Shown in pieces: positions 1 to 6,271 of a stretch of 8,449 bases of DNA. Position 1 is the stretch's first letter; every line of letters begins with the position of its first letter. The stretch lies in NCBI GenBank assembly GCA_044378425.1, contig JBILXN010000101.1, positions 1 through 8,449 on the forward strand, read 5' to 3'. The position numbers were made by a program, and so were the translations under genes. This DNA is from UBA6136 sp044378425 (GTDB lineage: Bacteria; Pseudomonadota; Gammaproteobacteria; Methylococcales; Methylococcaceae). The notes below the pieces were generated by a model. It made no database searches, was not told the DNA's origin, and was given only the letters and a program-made list of their open reading frames with translations.

Positions 1-307
1 TCATTTCTGAAATTTTGCCGTCGTTCAGCACCATGCCACCGATCAGCTGCACGTCAAAGTGCCGCATGTTCAGCACGCGACGCGATGCCTCTCGCACAGC
101 AGCAAACGCTTCTGGCAGTATCGCTTCGAGAGTTTCGCCCTGCCCAAGCCGTTCTCGAAACTGCTGGGTCTTGTCCCGCAACTGTATGTCTGACAATGCC
201 TGAAGCTCTGGCTCCAGCGCGTTGATCCGCTTGACGATCTTTCGTTTTTTATTGACTATGCGGTCGTTGCGGCTTCCAACGACCAGTTTAACCAGCTTGC
301 CTAGCAT
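1..307 (-). CDS. secA: Protein translocase ATPase SecA, N-terminal fragment (cut by window edge)
   Basis: SecA is the cytoplasmic ATPase motor that drives unfolded preproteins through the SecYEG channel. Only the first 102 codons are visible; the gene continues past the left edge. The protein opens MLGKLVKLVVGSRNDR, matching the usual SecA start. Further family blocks are the LSD..L..KT..FR..L segment (residues 38-54), the PEAFA.VREAS block (65-75) and MRHFDVQL.GGMVL (81-94), whose Gln87 is the Q-motif residue that contacts adenine. The Walker A motif would lie just beyond the edge. The ATG at 307 gives the family-typical N-terminus. Its ribosome site is weak: no AGGAG is seen, only CGGGA about 10 nt upstream. 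The gene is divergent from dciA, and no secM-like ORF precedes it. Identification is by recalled family sequence and is very secure. Confidence 0.97.
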   Translation of the reverse strand, partial: MLGKLVKLVVGSRNDRIVNKKRKIVKRINALEPELQALSDIQLRDKTQQFRERLGQGETLEAILPEAFAAVREASRRVLNMRHFDVQLIGGMVLNDGKISEM

Positions 308-344
308 TGCGGAGTAATCCCGAGGTGCAAAAAATAATCCCGCG

Positions 345-350
345 AGTATA
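345..350 (-). promoter_or_regulatory. Candidate -10 box of the secA promoter
   Basis: TATACT on the minus strand lies 38 nt upstream of the secA start codon and is followed by an AT-rich stretch. It matches the sigma-70 -10 consensus except for the fifth base. No convincing -35 is present at the proper spacing, so it would need an activator or an upstream contact, or it is not the real promoter. Confidence 0.35.
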
Positions 351-377
351 CCCGAAAAAGCCACCACGAATCAGGCT

Positions 378-411
378 GCAACCCTTATGAGTCGTCCTTG
401 CGTAGGGTTGC
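378..411. repeat. 8-bp inverted repeat between secA and dciA
   Basis: GCAACCCT (378-385) and AGGGTTGC (404-411) are perfect reverse complements separated by 18 bp. Beyond one mismatched position, two more base pairs (375-376 with 413-414) extend the dyad. It could be an operator for a dimeric regulator centred between the two promoters, or a hairpin in a transcript. No T-run follows on either strand, so it does not look like an intrinsic terminator. In a spacer of this size an 8-bp inverted repeat can occur by chance. Confidence 0.35.
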
Positions 412-459
412 TGCGTTTATATCCCCTAGCCCGCTCCACCTCACTCACGCGTCCACTGC

Positions 460-903
460 ATGGCTACACATCCGATTTCAATTCGTGGTTTTTTGAATAA
501 CAAAGATCTGACAAACCTTAACAGAACACTCAACCTTCATCGCCAAACGCTTGCTGAGATCAAAAAAAACCTGCCCCCTGTACTCGCTGACCATTGTATT
601 CATTGCGTCCCAAAACAGGACCGACTAATCGTCTATGTCGATACAGCTGCCTTTGCCAGTCAACTACGGTTTTTCGTTCCGGCTCTGGTACAAGCACTGG
701 CAAGCACCACACACTCTGTTTTTAAGGAGATTCAGATTCGAATTGCCATGCCGACAGGCCACCAGGAACGGGCGCCTAAAAAGGCCCTTCCACTGACAGA
801 GGCTGCCGGAATCCATGTAAACAAGACGGCAGAAGCCTGCCAATCGGAAGAAATCAGACTGTCGTTGCTACGACTGGGACGAACATTACGGAGCCACTAT
901 TAG
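460..903 (+). CDS. dciA: DUF721 / DciA-family protein (putative replicative helicase operator)
   Basis: This 147-residue protein belongs to the DUF721 family. DciA members of that family act in the cytoplasm with the replicative helicase DnaB in bacteria that lack DnaC or DnaI. The core motif is visible: LPPVLADHC (residues 39-47), then a hydrophobic strand with DRLIVYVDTAAFASQLRF (54-71), then a helix and a closing strand FKEIQIRI (88-95), consistent with the family's KH-like fold. The C-terminal third is polar and of low complexity, as is usual for the family. The start is the only ATG after an in-frame stop at 427-429, but I see no Shine-Dalgarno sequence before it, so the start is less certain than the identity. 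It is convergent with lpxC and divergent from secA. An A8 run at 562-569 lies in frame. The replication role is inferred from the family alone. Confidence 0.85.
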   Translation: MATHPISIRGFLNNKDLTNLNRTLNLHRQTLAEIKKNLPPVLADHCIHCVPKQDRLIVYVDTAAFASQLRFFVPALVQALASTTHSVFKEIQIRIAMPTGHQERAPKKALPLTEAAGIHVNKTAEACQSEEIRLSLLRLGRTLRSHY

Positions 904-1017
904 CATTTGCGACAATTCTCTGCGTTGTCCGAGATTGCCTTACCGTAATACTGGTGAACTGGGCCTGGATGCGATTGCAGCGTCCTTGCCGCAATCCCGT
1001 CGTGACGAACAAGGTAA
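904..1017. other. Convergent dciA / lpxC intergenic spacer
   Basis: These 114 bp separate the 3' ends of two convergent genes, where a two-way terminator would be expected. I find only weak dyads: GATTGC / GCAATC (973-978 and 991-996, 12-nt loop) and GACAA / TTGTC (911-915 and 925-929, 9-nt loop). Neither is followed by a T-run on either strand. Termination here may be Rho-dependent, or the transcripts may overlap. Confidence 0.4.
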
Positions 1018-1932
1018 TCAAGCGGTAGTCTGTACCAGTCGGTTGTAGCAGATAGGAAGACTGGCCTCGCCATCAAAAGTAACGGACTCCCAGGCATCAG
1101 CATTCCGCAATAACTCGCGCAACAACTGATTGTTAAGGCCGTGTCCGGATTTATAGCCGGTGAAAGAGCCAATCAGACTATGGCCTAGCAGATAAAGATC
1201 ACCGATCGCATCAAGAATCTTGTGCTTCACAAATTCATCGGCATAACGAAGACCGTCCTCATTGAGCACGCGATAGTTATCGACCACAATGGCGTTGTCC
1301 ATGCTCCCACCTAGCGCCAGGCGGCGTTTACGTAAGGCCTCAATGTCACGCATGAAGCCAAACGTTCTGGCCCTGCTGACTTCCTTCACAAAAGATGTAG
1401 AGGAAAAATCAATACTTGCCGACTGGGTATCCTCTTTGAAGGCAGGGTGATCAAAGTCAATGGTGAAGGACACTTTGAATCCCTCATAGGGCTCGAAACT
1501 AGCCCATTTCTCGCCATCTTGCACCTTGACCGGTCGTCTGATTCGGATAAACCGCTTTGCCGCGTTTTGCTCCTCAACCCCTGCTGACTGTATGAGAAAA
1601 ACAAAGGGACCCGCGCTGCCATCCATGATCGGCACTTCCGCTGCGCTCACATCAATATACGCGTTATCAATACCCAAACCCGCCAAGGCAGACAGAAGAT
1701 GCTCTACCGTCGAAACCTTCACGTCACCCTTGACTAGGGTAGTCGACAGTGTCGTATCGCCAACGTTCTGAGGCGTCGCGTGAATGTCTACTGGTTCAGA
1801 CAAATCAACCCGCCGAAATACAATACCGGTATTGGGGGCAGCGGGCCTGAGAGTCAGATAGACTTTCTCACCTGTATGCAAGCCAACACCAGTTGCCTTG
1901 ATTATGTTTTTAAGCGTTCTTTGTCTGATCAT
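1018..1932 (-). CDS. lpxC: UDP-3-O-acyl-N-acetylglucosamine deacetylase LpxC
   Basis: LpxC is the zinc-dependent cytoplasmic enzyme that removes acetate from UDP-3-O-acyl-GlcNAc, the committed step of lipid A synthesis. The protein has 304 residues (E. coli 305). All active-site residues are visible, each one position earlier than in E. coli: the STVEH motif with Glu77 and zinc ligand His78, the second zinc site HKILD with His237 and Asp241, and catalytic His264 in YKSGHGLNN. The blocks ISRARTFGFMRDIE-like (185-198), LGGSMDNAIVVD (207-218) and LNEDGLR (223-229) are also conserved. The ATG at 1932 has AGGAG at 1943-1939, 6 nt upstream. It is the last gene of the cluster, 135 nt after ftsZ. Its C-terminus ends RLVQTTA and lacks the E. 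coli AVLA-like tail that FtsH recognises, so control by FtsH proteolysis is uncertain. Confidence 0.98.
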   Translation of the reverse strand: MIRQRTLKNIIKATGVGLHTGEKVYLTLRPAAPNTGIVFRRVDLSEPVDIHATPQNVGDTTLSTTLVKGDVKVSTVEHLLSALAGLGIDNAYIDVSAAEVPIMDGSAGPFVFLIQSAGVEEQNAAKRFIRIRRPVKVQDGEKWASFEPYEGFKVSFTIDFDHPAFKEDTQSASIDFSSTSFVKEVSRARTFGFMRDIEALRKRRLALGGSMDNAIVVDNYRVLNEDGLRYADEFVKHKILDAIGDLYLLGHSLIGSFTGYKSGHGLNNQLLRELLRNADAWESVTFDGEASLPICYNRLVQTTA

Positions 1933-2067
1933 CAGATTCTCCTGACTGTGTTGCGATCGTAGCCAGTTTGAGCCCGCGCATCGGGCTTTAGGCTGAACGG
2001 GTTATCGTGTCGTACCCCAACGACATCGTCCATGAATAACCACGTTCAGGCATTGACTGTACTTCAG
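1933..2067 (-). promoter_or_regulatory. ftsZ-lpxC intergenic leader with foldable structure
   Basis: This 135-nt spacer between ftsZ and lpxC has three inverted repeats. AGCCCG / CGGGCT (1971-1976 and 1982-1987) has a 5-nt loop. TGTCGT / ACGACA (2008-2013 and 2020-2025) has a 6-nt loop. An outer pair, CTGAACG / CGTTCAG (1993-1999 and 2043-2049), encloses the second hairpin. None is followed by a T-run in the lpxC direction, so no classic terminator separates the genes. I find no convincing -35/-10 pair either, so lpxC may be read from upstream promoters. A 33-codon ORF (2033-1932) also crosses the region and ends on the lpxC start. The pairings are directly visible; a regulatory role is inference. 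Confidence 0.35.
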
Positions 2068-3222
2068 TTAATCCGCCTGACGACGGAGGAACGCTGGAAT
2101 ATCCAAGTACTCCAGATCCATTTCCTTATCCTTTTTTACCTCACCCCTGGGCTCCAGTTGTGAGTGCTTGCGAGCAACCGCAGGCCGCCGGTTCATCGCG
2201 TCATAATCGATTTCACCCGAGGTCTTATGTACCAACCTGATGGCCGGCTCGCTGGCCTGACGCTGACCGGTCAAACCGGTAGCGACCACGGTTACCCGTA
2301 TCTCATCATGCAAATCCGGATCAACTACCGTGCCAATCACGACAGCCGCGTCATCAGACGCGAATTCCTTCACCACATTTCCGACTTCATCAAACTCGCC
2401 GATAGCCAAATCCAGGCCGCCGGTAATATTCACCAGAATTCCGCGTGCACCCTGCAGGTTGATATCTTCAAGCAAGGGACTGGCTATGGCCGCCTCGGCA
2501 GCTTCGCGCGCGCGATTAGAACCATGCCCAATACCGGTCCCCATCATAGCCATGCCCATTTCCGACATGATGGTCCGAACATCCGCAAAATCGACGTTGA
2601 TCAAACCCGGACGGGTAATGAGGTCGGCTATGCCCTGAACCGCGCCCAACAAAACGTCATTGGCAGCAGCAAATGCGCTCATCAAACTGACTTCACGCCC
2701 CAGAACAGGAAGTAATTTCTCATTCGGAATGGTGATTAAGGAATCGACGAACTGACTGAGTTCTTCGATGCCCTTTTCCGCCATATCCTTGCGCTTCTTG
2801 CCTTCGAAGGCGAAGGGCTTGGTGACAACAGCCACCGTCAGTATGCCAGCCTCTTTAGCGATTTCAGCAATCACCGGCGCCGCACCCGTCCCGGTTCCAC
2901 CCCCCATACCAGCGGTAATAAAGACCATGTCAGCGCCTTCAAGCATTTCAAGAATGCGGTCACGGTCATCCAGCGCTGCCTGCCGGCCAATGTCCGGATT
3001 GGCGCCGGCCCCCAAGCCTTTAGTCAGAGCGTTGCCCAATTGGAGAACCGATCGTGCCTGCAGACTTTTGAGTGCCTGAGCGTCGGTATTGGCGCAGATA
3101 AAATCAACACCATCAACCTGGCTGTTGACCATGTGGTTAACTGCATTGCCACCGCCACCCCCGACACCAATGACCTTAATAACAGCGCTTTGACTGTAAG
3201 TATCGACAATCTCGAATTTCAT
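2068..3222 (-). CDS. ftsZ: Cell division tubulin homologue FtsZ
   Basis: FtsZ is the GTPase that polymerises into the cytokinetic Z ring at midcell. The 384-residue length is normal (E. coli 383). The nucleotide-binding N-terminal half starts with IKVIGVGGGGGNAVNHM (15-31) and has the tubulin signature GGGTGTG at 107-113. The T7 synergy loop NVDFADV (209-215) supplies the catalytic acidic residues Asp211 and Asp214. The globular C-terminal domain ends near 317, followed by a charged linker of about 55 residues. The terminal peptide LDIPAFLRRQAD (373-384) is the docking site for FtsA, ZipA and other partners. The ATG at 3222 has AAAGGGG 7 nt upstream, a strong ribosome site that fits the need for more FtsZ than FtsA. 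It follows ftsA by 24 nt. Confidence 0.98.
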   Translation of the reverse strand: MKFEIVDTYSQSAVIKVIGVGGGGGNAVNHMVNSQVDGVDFICANTDAQALKSLQARSVLQLGNALTKGLGAGANPDIGRQAALDDRDRILEMLEGADMVFITAGMGGGTGTGAAPVIAEIAKEAGILTVAVVTKPFAFEGKKRKDMAEKGIEELSQFVDSLITIPNEKLLPVLGREVSLMSAFAAANDVLLGAVQGIADLITRPGLINVDFADVRTIMSEMGMAMMGTGIGHGSNRAREAAEAAIASPLLEDINLQGARGILVNITGGLDLAIGEFDEVGNVVKEFASDDAAVVIGTVVDPDLHDEIRVTVVATGLTGQRQASEPAIRLVHKTSGEIDYDAMNRRPAVARKHSQLEPRGEVKKDKEMDLEYLDIPAFLRRQAD

Positions 3223-3246
3223 GTAACCACCCCTTTGAATAACCCG

Positions 3247-4482
3247 TCAAAAATTCCCGGTAAACCAGTTCTTCATTTTCGTCCACATCCCTTGGAAACC
3301 AGACCCCATCGCGCCATAACGCTCGCCCTGCACGTGATGCTGCTTGCCGAAAATAAGCAATCCGACCCCCGTGGCATAAATCGGATTGCGTACAACCTCA
3401 TTCATACCGGTCACATACTGGGGTATCCCTACCCTCACCGGCACATGAAAAATCTCCTCTGCCAACTCCACCAAACCCTCAACTTTAGCGCTACCGCCAC
3501 TCAGCACAATTCCTGCCGCGATGAGGTCCTCAAATCCGCTGCGACGGAGTTCCGCCTGGACCAGCAGCAACAATTCCTCATAACGCGGCTCGGCAATCTC
3601 AGCAAGATTCAGACGCGAAATTTGCCTTATCGGCCGATCTCCAATACTCGGCACTTCAATCAGATCCTCAAGACTGGCCAACTGGGCCAGTGCGCAGGCA
3701 TGCTTGATCTTGATCTCCTCTGCGAACTGGGTCGGGGTACGCAAGGCTACGGCAATATCGTTGGTGACCTGATCTCCGGCAATCGGAATCACTGCCGTGT
3801 GACGGATGCCTCCATCAGTAAACACGGCAAGATCGGTGGTTCCACCGCCTATATCGACCAGACAGACCCCCAGATCTTTCTCGTCATCGGTCAATACCGC
3901 TGCGCTGGAGGCCAACTGTTCGAGAATGATGTCTTCAACCTCAAGACCGCAGCGACGGATACATTTGACAATGTTCTGAGCGGCGCTGACTGCACCGGTT
4001 ACGATATGAACCCTGGCCTCCAGCCGAATACCGGACATGCCAATCGGCTCCTTGATACCCTCCTGCCGGTCAATCACATACTCTTGAGGCAGAATATGGA
4101 GAATTTTCTGATCCGCCGGTATTGCTACGGCCCGCGCGGAGTCGATGACTCGGTCGACGTCACCCTGAGTGACCTCCTTATCCTTGATGGCCACTATGCC
4201 ATGCGAATTCATGCTGATAATGTGGCTGCCCGCAATACCTGCGTACACGGCATTAATCCGGCAACCTGCCATCAACTCAGCCTCATCAACCGCTTTTTGA
4301 ATGGACTGAACGGTTGTTTCAAGGTTAACAACCACCCCTTTTTTCAATCCCCGTGAAGGATTGGAACCAATACCAATCACTTCAATATCACCCTCTTCGT
4401 TGATTTCACCAACGATGCAGGCGACCTTAGATGTACCAATATCCAGGCCAACAATAATATTGCGATCCGATTTTCTAGCCAT
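3247..4482 (-). CDS. ftsA: Cell division protein FtsA (actin-like Z-ring membrane anchor)
   Basis: FtsA is an actin-fold ATPase that tethers FtsZ filaments to the inner membrane and recruits later division proteins. From the ATG at 4482 it has 411 residues. Motifs in order: phosphate-1 loop LDIGTSK (13-19), the FtsA-specific 1C region (about 84-162), phosphate-2 DIGGGTTD (210-217) and the adenosine motif GIVLSGGSAKVEG (324-336). The C-terminal amphipathic helix MWTKMKNWFTGNF (399-411) is the membrane-targeting sequence. Compared with E. coli (420) it lacks a short insert before the adenosine motif. A TTG directly before the ATG could also serve as start, adding one residue; I prefer the ATG. 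AAGG lies 10 nt upstream. The gene sits between ftsQ (79-nt gap from this ATG, 4483-4564 including the TTG) and ftsZ, the standard order. Confidence 0.97.
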   Translation of the reverse strand: MARKSDRNIIVGLDIGTSKVACIVGEINEEGDIEVIGIGSNPSRGLKKGVVVNLETTVQSIQKAVDEAELMAGCRINAVYAGIAGSHIISMNSHGIVAIKDKEVTQGDVDRVIDSARAVAIPADQKILHILPQEYVIDRQEGIKEPIGMSGIRLEARVHIVTGAVSAAQNIVKCIRRCGLEVEDIILEQLASSAAVLTDDEKDLGVCLVDIGGGTTDLAVFTDGGIRHTAVIPIAGDQVTNDIAVALRTPTQFAEEIKIKHACALAQLASLEDLIEVPSIGDRPIRQISRLNLAEIAEPRYEELLLLVQAELRRSGFEDLIAAGIVLSGGSAKVEGLVELAEEIFHVPVRVGIPQYVTGMNEVVRNPIYATGVGLLIFGKQHHVQGERYGAMGSGFQGMWTKMKNWFTGNF

Positions 4483-4493
4483 CAATCCAGAGC

Positions 4494-4522
4494 CTTATAT
4501 TCAAATTCTGTAACACTCTCAG
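4494..4522 (-). promoter_or_regulatory. Candidate promoter just upstream of ftsA
   Basis: In the ftsQ-ftsA gap the minus strand has CTGAGA (4522-4517) and TATAAG (4499-4494) separated by exactly 17 bp. They match the sigma-70 -35 consensus at four of six bases and the -10 at five of six. Transcription would start near 4487, leaving almost no leader before the ftsA ATG at 4482. The AAGG ribosome-site candidate would then lie at the -10 box and not in the RNA. That conflict lowers confidence; the match may be chance in AT-rich sequence. Confidence 0.22.
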
Positions 4523-4564
4523 TATCCACCATTATTCACACCCATACAGATTTTCATCGACTGA

Positions 4565-5329
4565 TTAGCCTCCCGGAAGTAGCATTGGCTCCTGCTTTCT
4601 GACCATCACAAAACCGCTGCTATAGCGCAGATCCAATCTATGTATGGAACCAAGACTCCCAACACCCACCCGAGGCAGTAACGCCAGTACCCGGTCCGTC
4701 GCGGAAAGGGGATCCTGTTTTCCATATGCAATTTCCAAACCGTCATCCATAACGGCCGTCCATGCCAACCGCCCACTAAGACTTAATCGGGCAATCTGGA
4801 GGTGACGATCGGCTAATTTCGCGTTGAGGCCATTCAACATCGCCAACATGTCGCTTTCATGACCATCGGGACCGGACAGAAGCGGTAACCCGCCGAACTC
4901 AGAGCGTCTGACATCGGGTTTGAACACCACGCCTTGGTTGCTCAGGAAACCATCGGTACCCCAGCGGGCAACCGCCTCTCTCTCGGATACCACAATGACC
5001 AGAGTATCGGGCCACTGGCGAGTGACCTGCACGTGGTCGATCCAGGCGACTCTGCCGATCAGTGACTCCAAAAGCCTGAGATCAACCGTCAAATAGCTAT
5101 GCCTCAACGCAGGCTCCAGAATACGCCGAATCTCTGTCGGATCCAGATTGGCAAGCCCACCTTCGACTCGCACCTGCCTTATCGGCAACACCTGATCCGC
5201 AGCTGCCAACACAGAGTCCACTTGCTGGACGGCCAAGGGCAAAATGACTGCCCCCGCCATCAACAGGACCCACGGTAGAGTCCTACGCTTTTTTTTACTG
5301 GGCCTCGGTTTGCGGGGGGTTCGCGACAT
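4565..5329 (-). CDS. ftsQ: Cell division protein FtsQ
   Basis: FtsQ is a single-pass inner-membrane protein that joins FtsB and FtsL and links the Z ring to septal peptidoglycan synthesis. The 254-residue protein (E. coli 276) has a strongly basic cytoplasmic tail (1-17), one membrane segment (about 18-36) and a periplasmic POTRA domain (about 48-120). The POTRA runs from LPIRQVRVEG to the typical P.TLVI.V.EREAVARW block. A beta-rich FtsQ/DivIB domain follows and ends with RLDLRYSSGFVMV (231-243), the family's closing strand. The ATG at 5329 lies 6 nt after the ddl stop with no strong Shine-Dalgarno, so it is probably coupled to ddl translation. An A8 run (coding strand, 5296-5289) falls in the basic tail at a Lys-Lys-Lys stretch; the reading frame is intact. 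Confidence 0.95.
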   Translation of the reverse strand: MSRTPRKPRPSKKKRRTLPWVLLMAGAVILPLAVQQVDSVLAAADQVLPIRQVRVEGGLANLDPTEIRRILEPALRHSYLTVDLRLLESLIGRVAWIDHVQVTRQWPDTLVIVVSEREAVARWGTDGFLSNQGVVFKPDVRRSEFGGLPLLSGPDGHESDMLAMLNGLNAKLADRHLQIARLSLSGRLAWTAVMDDGLEIAYGKQDPLSATDRVLALLPRVGVGSLGSIHRLDLRYSSGFVMVRKQEPMLLPGG

Positions 5330-5335
5330 TGCCAG

Positions 5336-6271
5336 TTAACCCGTCGCTACACTGGTTTCAAGTATCTCCCATACCAGATCATCGAATGTGAGACCTGCCT
5401 GCCTTGCTGCCATGGGAACCAGACTATGATCGGTCATGCCGGGTACGGTATTCACCTCAATCAGCCATGGTTGGCCCGAATCGTCCACCATCATATCGAC
5501 CCGCGCCCAACCGGAGACCCCGACCACTTGGCAAGCCTCATCTGCCAACAGTTTAAAGCGTTCTTCTTCATCAGCGGGAAGCCCACACGGGCAATGATAC
5601 TGCGTCGTTTCGGCGCGATATTTGGCGTCAAAATCGTAGAATGCGTGAGGCGTTTCAAGCCGAATCAACGGTAACGGCTTCCCATCAAGTACCGCCACCG
5701 TGTATTCCTTTCCGGTTATCCAGGATTCGGCAAATACTGCGCAATTATATAACGATGCGTTACACCATGCCTTGATTAATTCTTCAGAATTTTCAGCTCG
5801 ACTCATGCCGATGCTCGACCCCTCCTCGGCAGGTTTGATAATCAGCGGGAAACCCAACGTACGCTCACACTCCGCCAAATCAGCCTCGCTCCACAATCGC
5901 ATCCAGCGTGGTGTGGGCAATCCCGCTCCCATCCAGCATAGTTTGGTCCTGAGTTTGTCCATGCTGAGAGCCGATGCCAGAACACCACTGCCGGTATAGG
6001 GGATACCCATCGCTTCCAATGCCCCCTGCAGAACGCCGTCTTCGCCGCCACGGCCATGAATGATGTTGAACACACGATCAAAGCGTTGTTCGATCAGGGG
6101 TTTAAGCATGTGATGATCGACATCAAACCCAATCGCATCGACGCCTTTGCTGATGAGAGCCTGCAAGACAGCCTTTCCGCTCTTGAGGGAAACTTCACGC
6201 TCAGCGGCGGTTCCACCCATCAGCACGGCCACTCGACCGAAATCCTTTGCATTGTTCACCCGCCCACTCAT
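5336..6271 (-). CDS. ddlB: D-alanine--D-alanine ligase (Ddl, DdlB type)
   Basis: This cytoplasmic ATP-grasp enzyme joins two D-alanines for the end of the peptidoglycan stem peptide. It has 311 residues (E. coli DdlB 306). The N-terminal MGGTAAEREVSLKSG block (18-32) carries Glu25, which binds the first D-Ala. The ATP-grasp part shows Lys146 in IIKPAEEGSSIG, the flexible-loop Tyr218 in DAKYRAETTQY, Arg257 and Asp259 in WARVDM, the magnesium ligands Glu272 and Asn274 in IEVNTVPGMTDHS, and Ser283. Tyr218 matches the residue that marks D-Ala-D-Ala enzymes; D-Ala-D-lactate ligases have Phe there. The ATG at 6271 overlaps the murB stop by ATGA and has a strong GGGGAGGGG (6282-6274) just upstream. 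This context fits the cell-division paralogue DdlB. Confidence 0.97.
   Translation of the reverse strand: MSGRVNNAKDFGRVAVLMGGTAAEREVSLKSGKAVLQALISKGVDAIGFDVDHHMLKPLIEQRFDRVFNIIHGRGGEDGVLQGALEAMGIPYTGSGVLASALSMDKLRTKLCWMGAGLPTPRWMRLWSEADLAECERTLGFPLIIKPAEEGSSIGMSRAENSEELIKAWCNASLYNCAVFAESWITGKEYTVAVLDGKPLPLIRLETPHAFYDFDAKYRAETTQYHCPCGLPADEEERFKLLADEACQVVGVSGWARVDMMVDDSGQPWLIEVNTVPGMTDHSLVPMAARQAGLTFDDLVWEILETSVATG

Larger units (their letters stand above)
308..459. promoter_or_regulatory. Divergent secA / dciA intergenic promoter region
   Basis: This 152-bp spacer separates two divergently transcribed genes and should hold both promoters. On the minus strand TATACT (350-345) matches the sigma-70 -10 consensus at five of six bases and would start secA RNA near 338, giving a leader of about 30 nt. 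I see no good -35 at 17 bp; CTGATT, 18 bp upstream, is poor. On the plus strand TATATC (418-423) is a weak -10 candidate for dciA without a convincing -35. The region also carries a direct repeat TAATCCCG (315-322 and 335-342) and an inverted repeat GCAACCCT / AGGGTTGC (378-385 and 404-411). That both promoters lie here follows from gene geometry; the exact boxes are inference. Confidence 0.5.

Noticed and set aside
308..459. A secM-like arrest-peptide gene upstream of secA.
   Set aside because: No minus-strand ORF with a signal peptide or arrest motif is present; the neighbouring gene is divergent dciA.
904..1017. Intrinsic terminator between convergent dciA and lpxC.
   Set aside because: Only 5-6 bp dyads with 9-12 nt loops and no T-run on either strand.
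2164..2715. A 183-codon plus-strand frame inside ftsZ.
   Set aside because: Antisense to conserved ftsZ codons; no family features, and no spacer for a promoter or ribosome site of its own.
3040..4356. A 438-codon open frame on the plus strand opposite ftsA and the 5' part of ftsZ.
   Set aside because: It lies wholly antisense to two secure genes, has no recognisable motifs, and looks like a frame kept open by codon bias on the other strand.
5289..5296. A8 run in ftsQ (coding strand) as a programmed frameshift site.
   Set aside because: It lies in a Lys-rich basic tail where A-rich codons are expected, the downstream frame is intact and full length, and no stimulatory structure is apparent.
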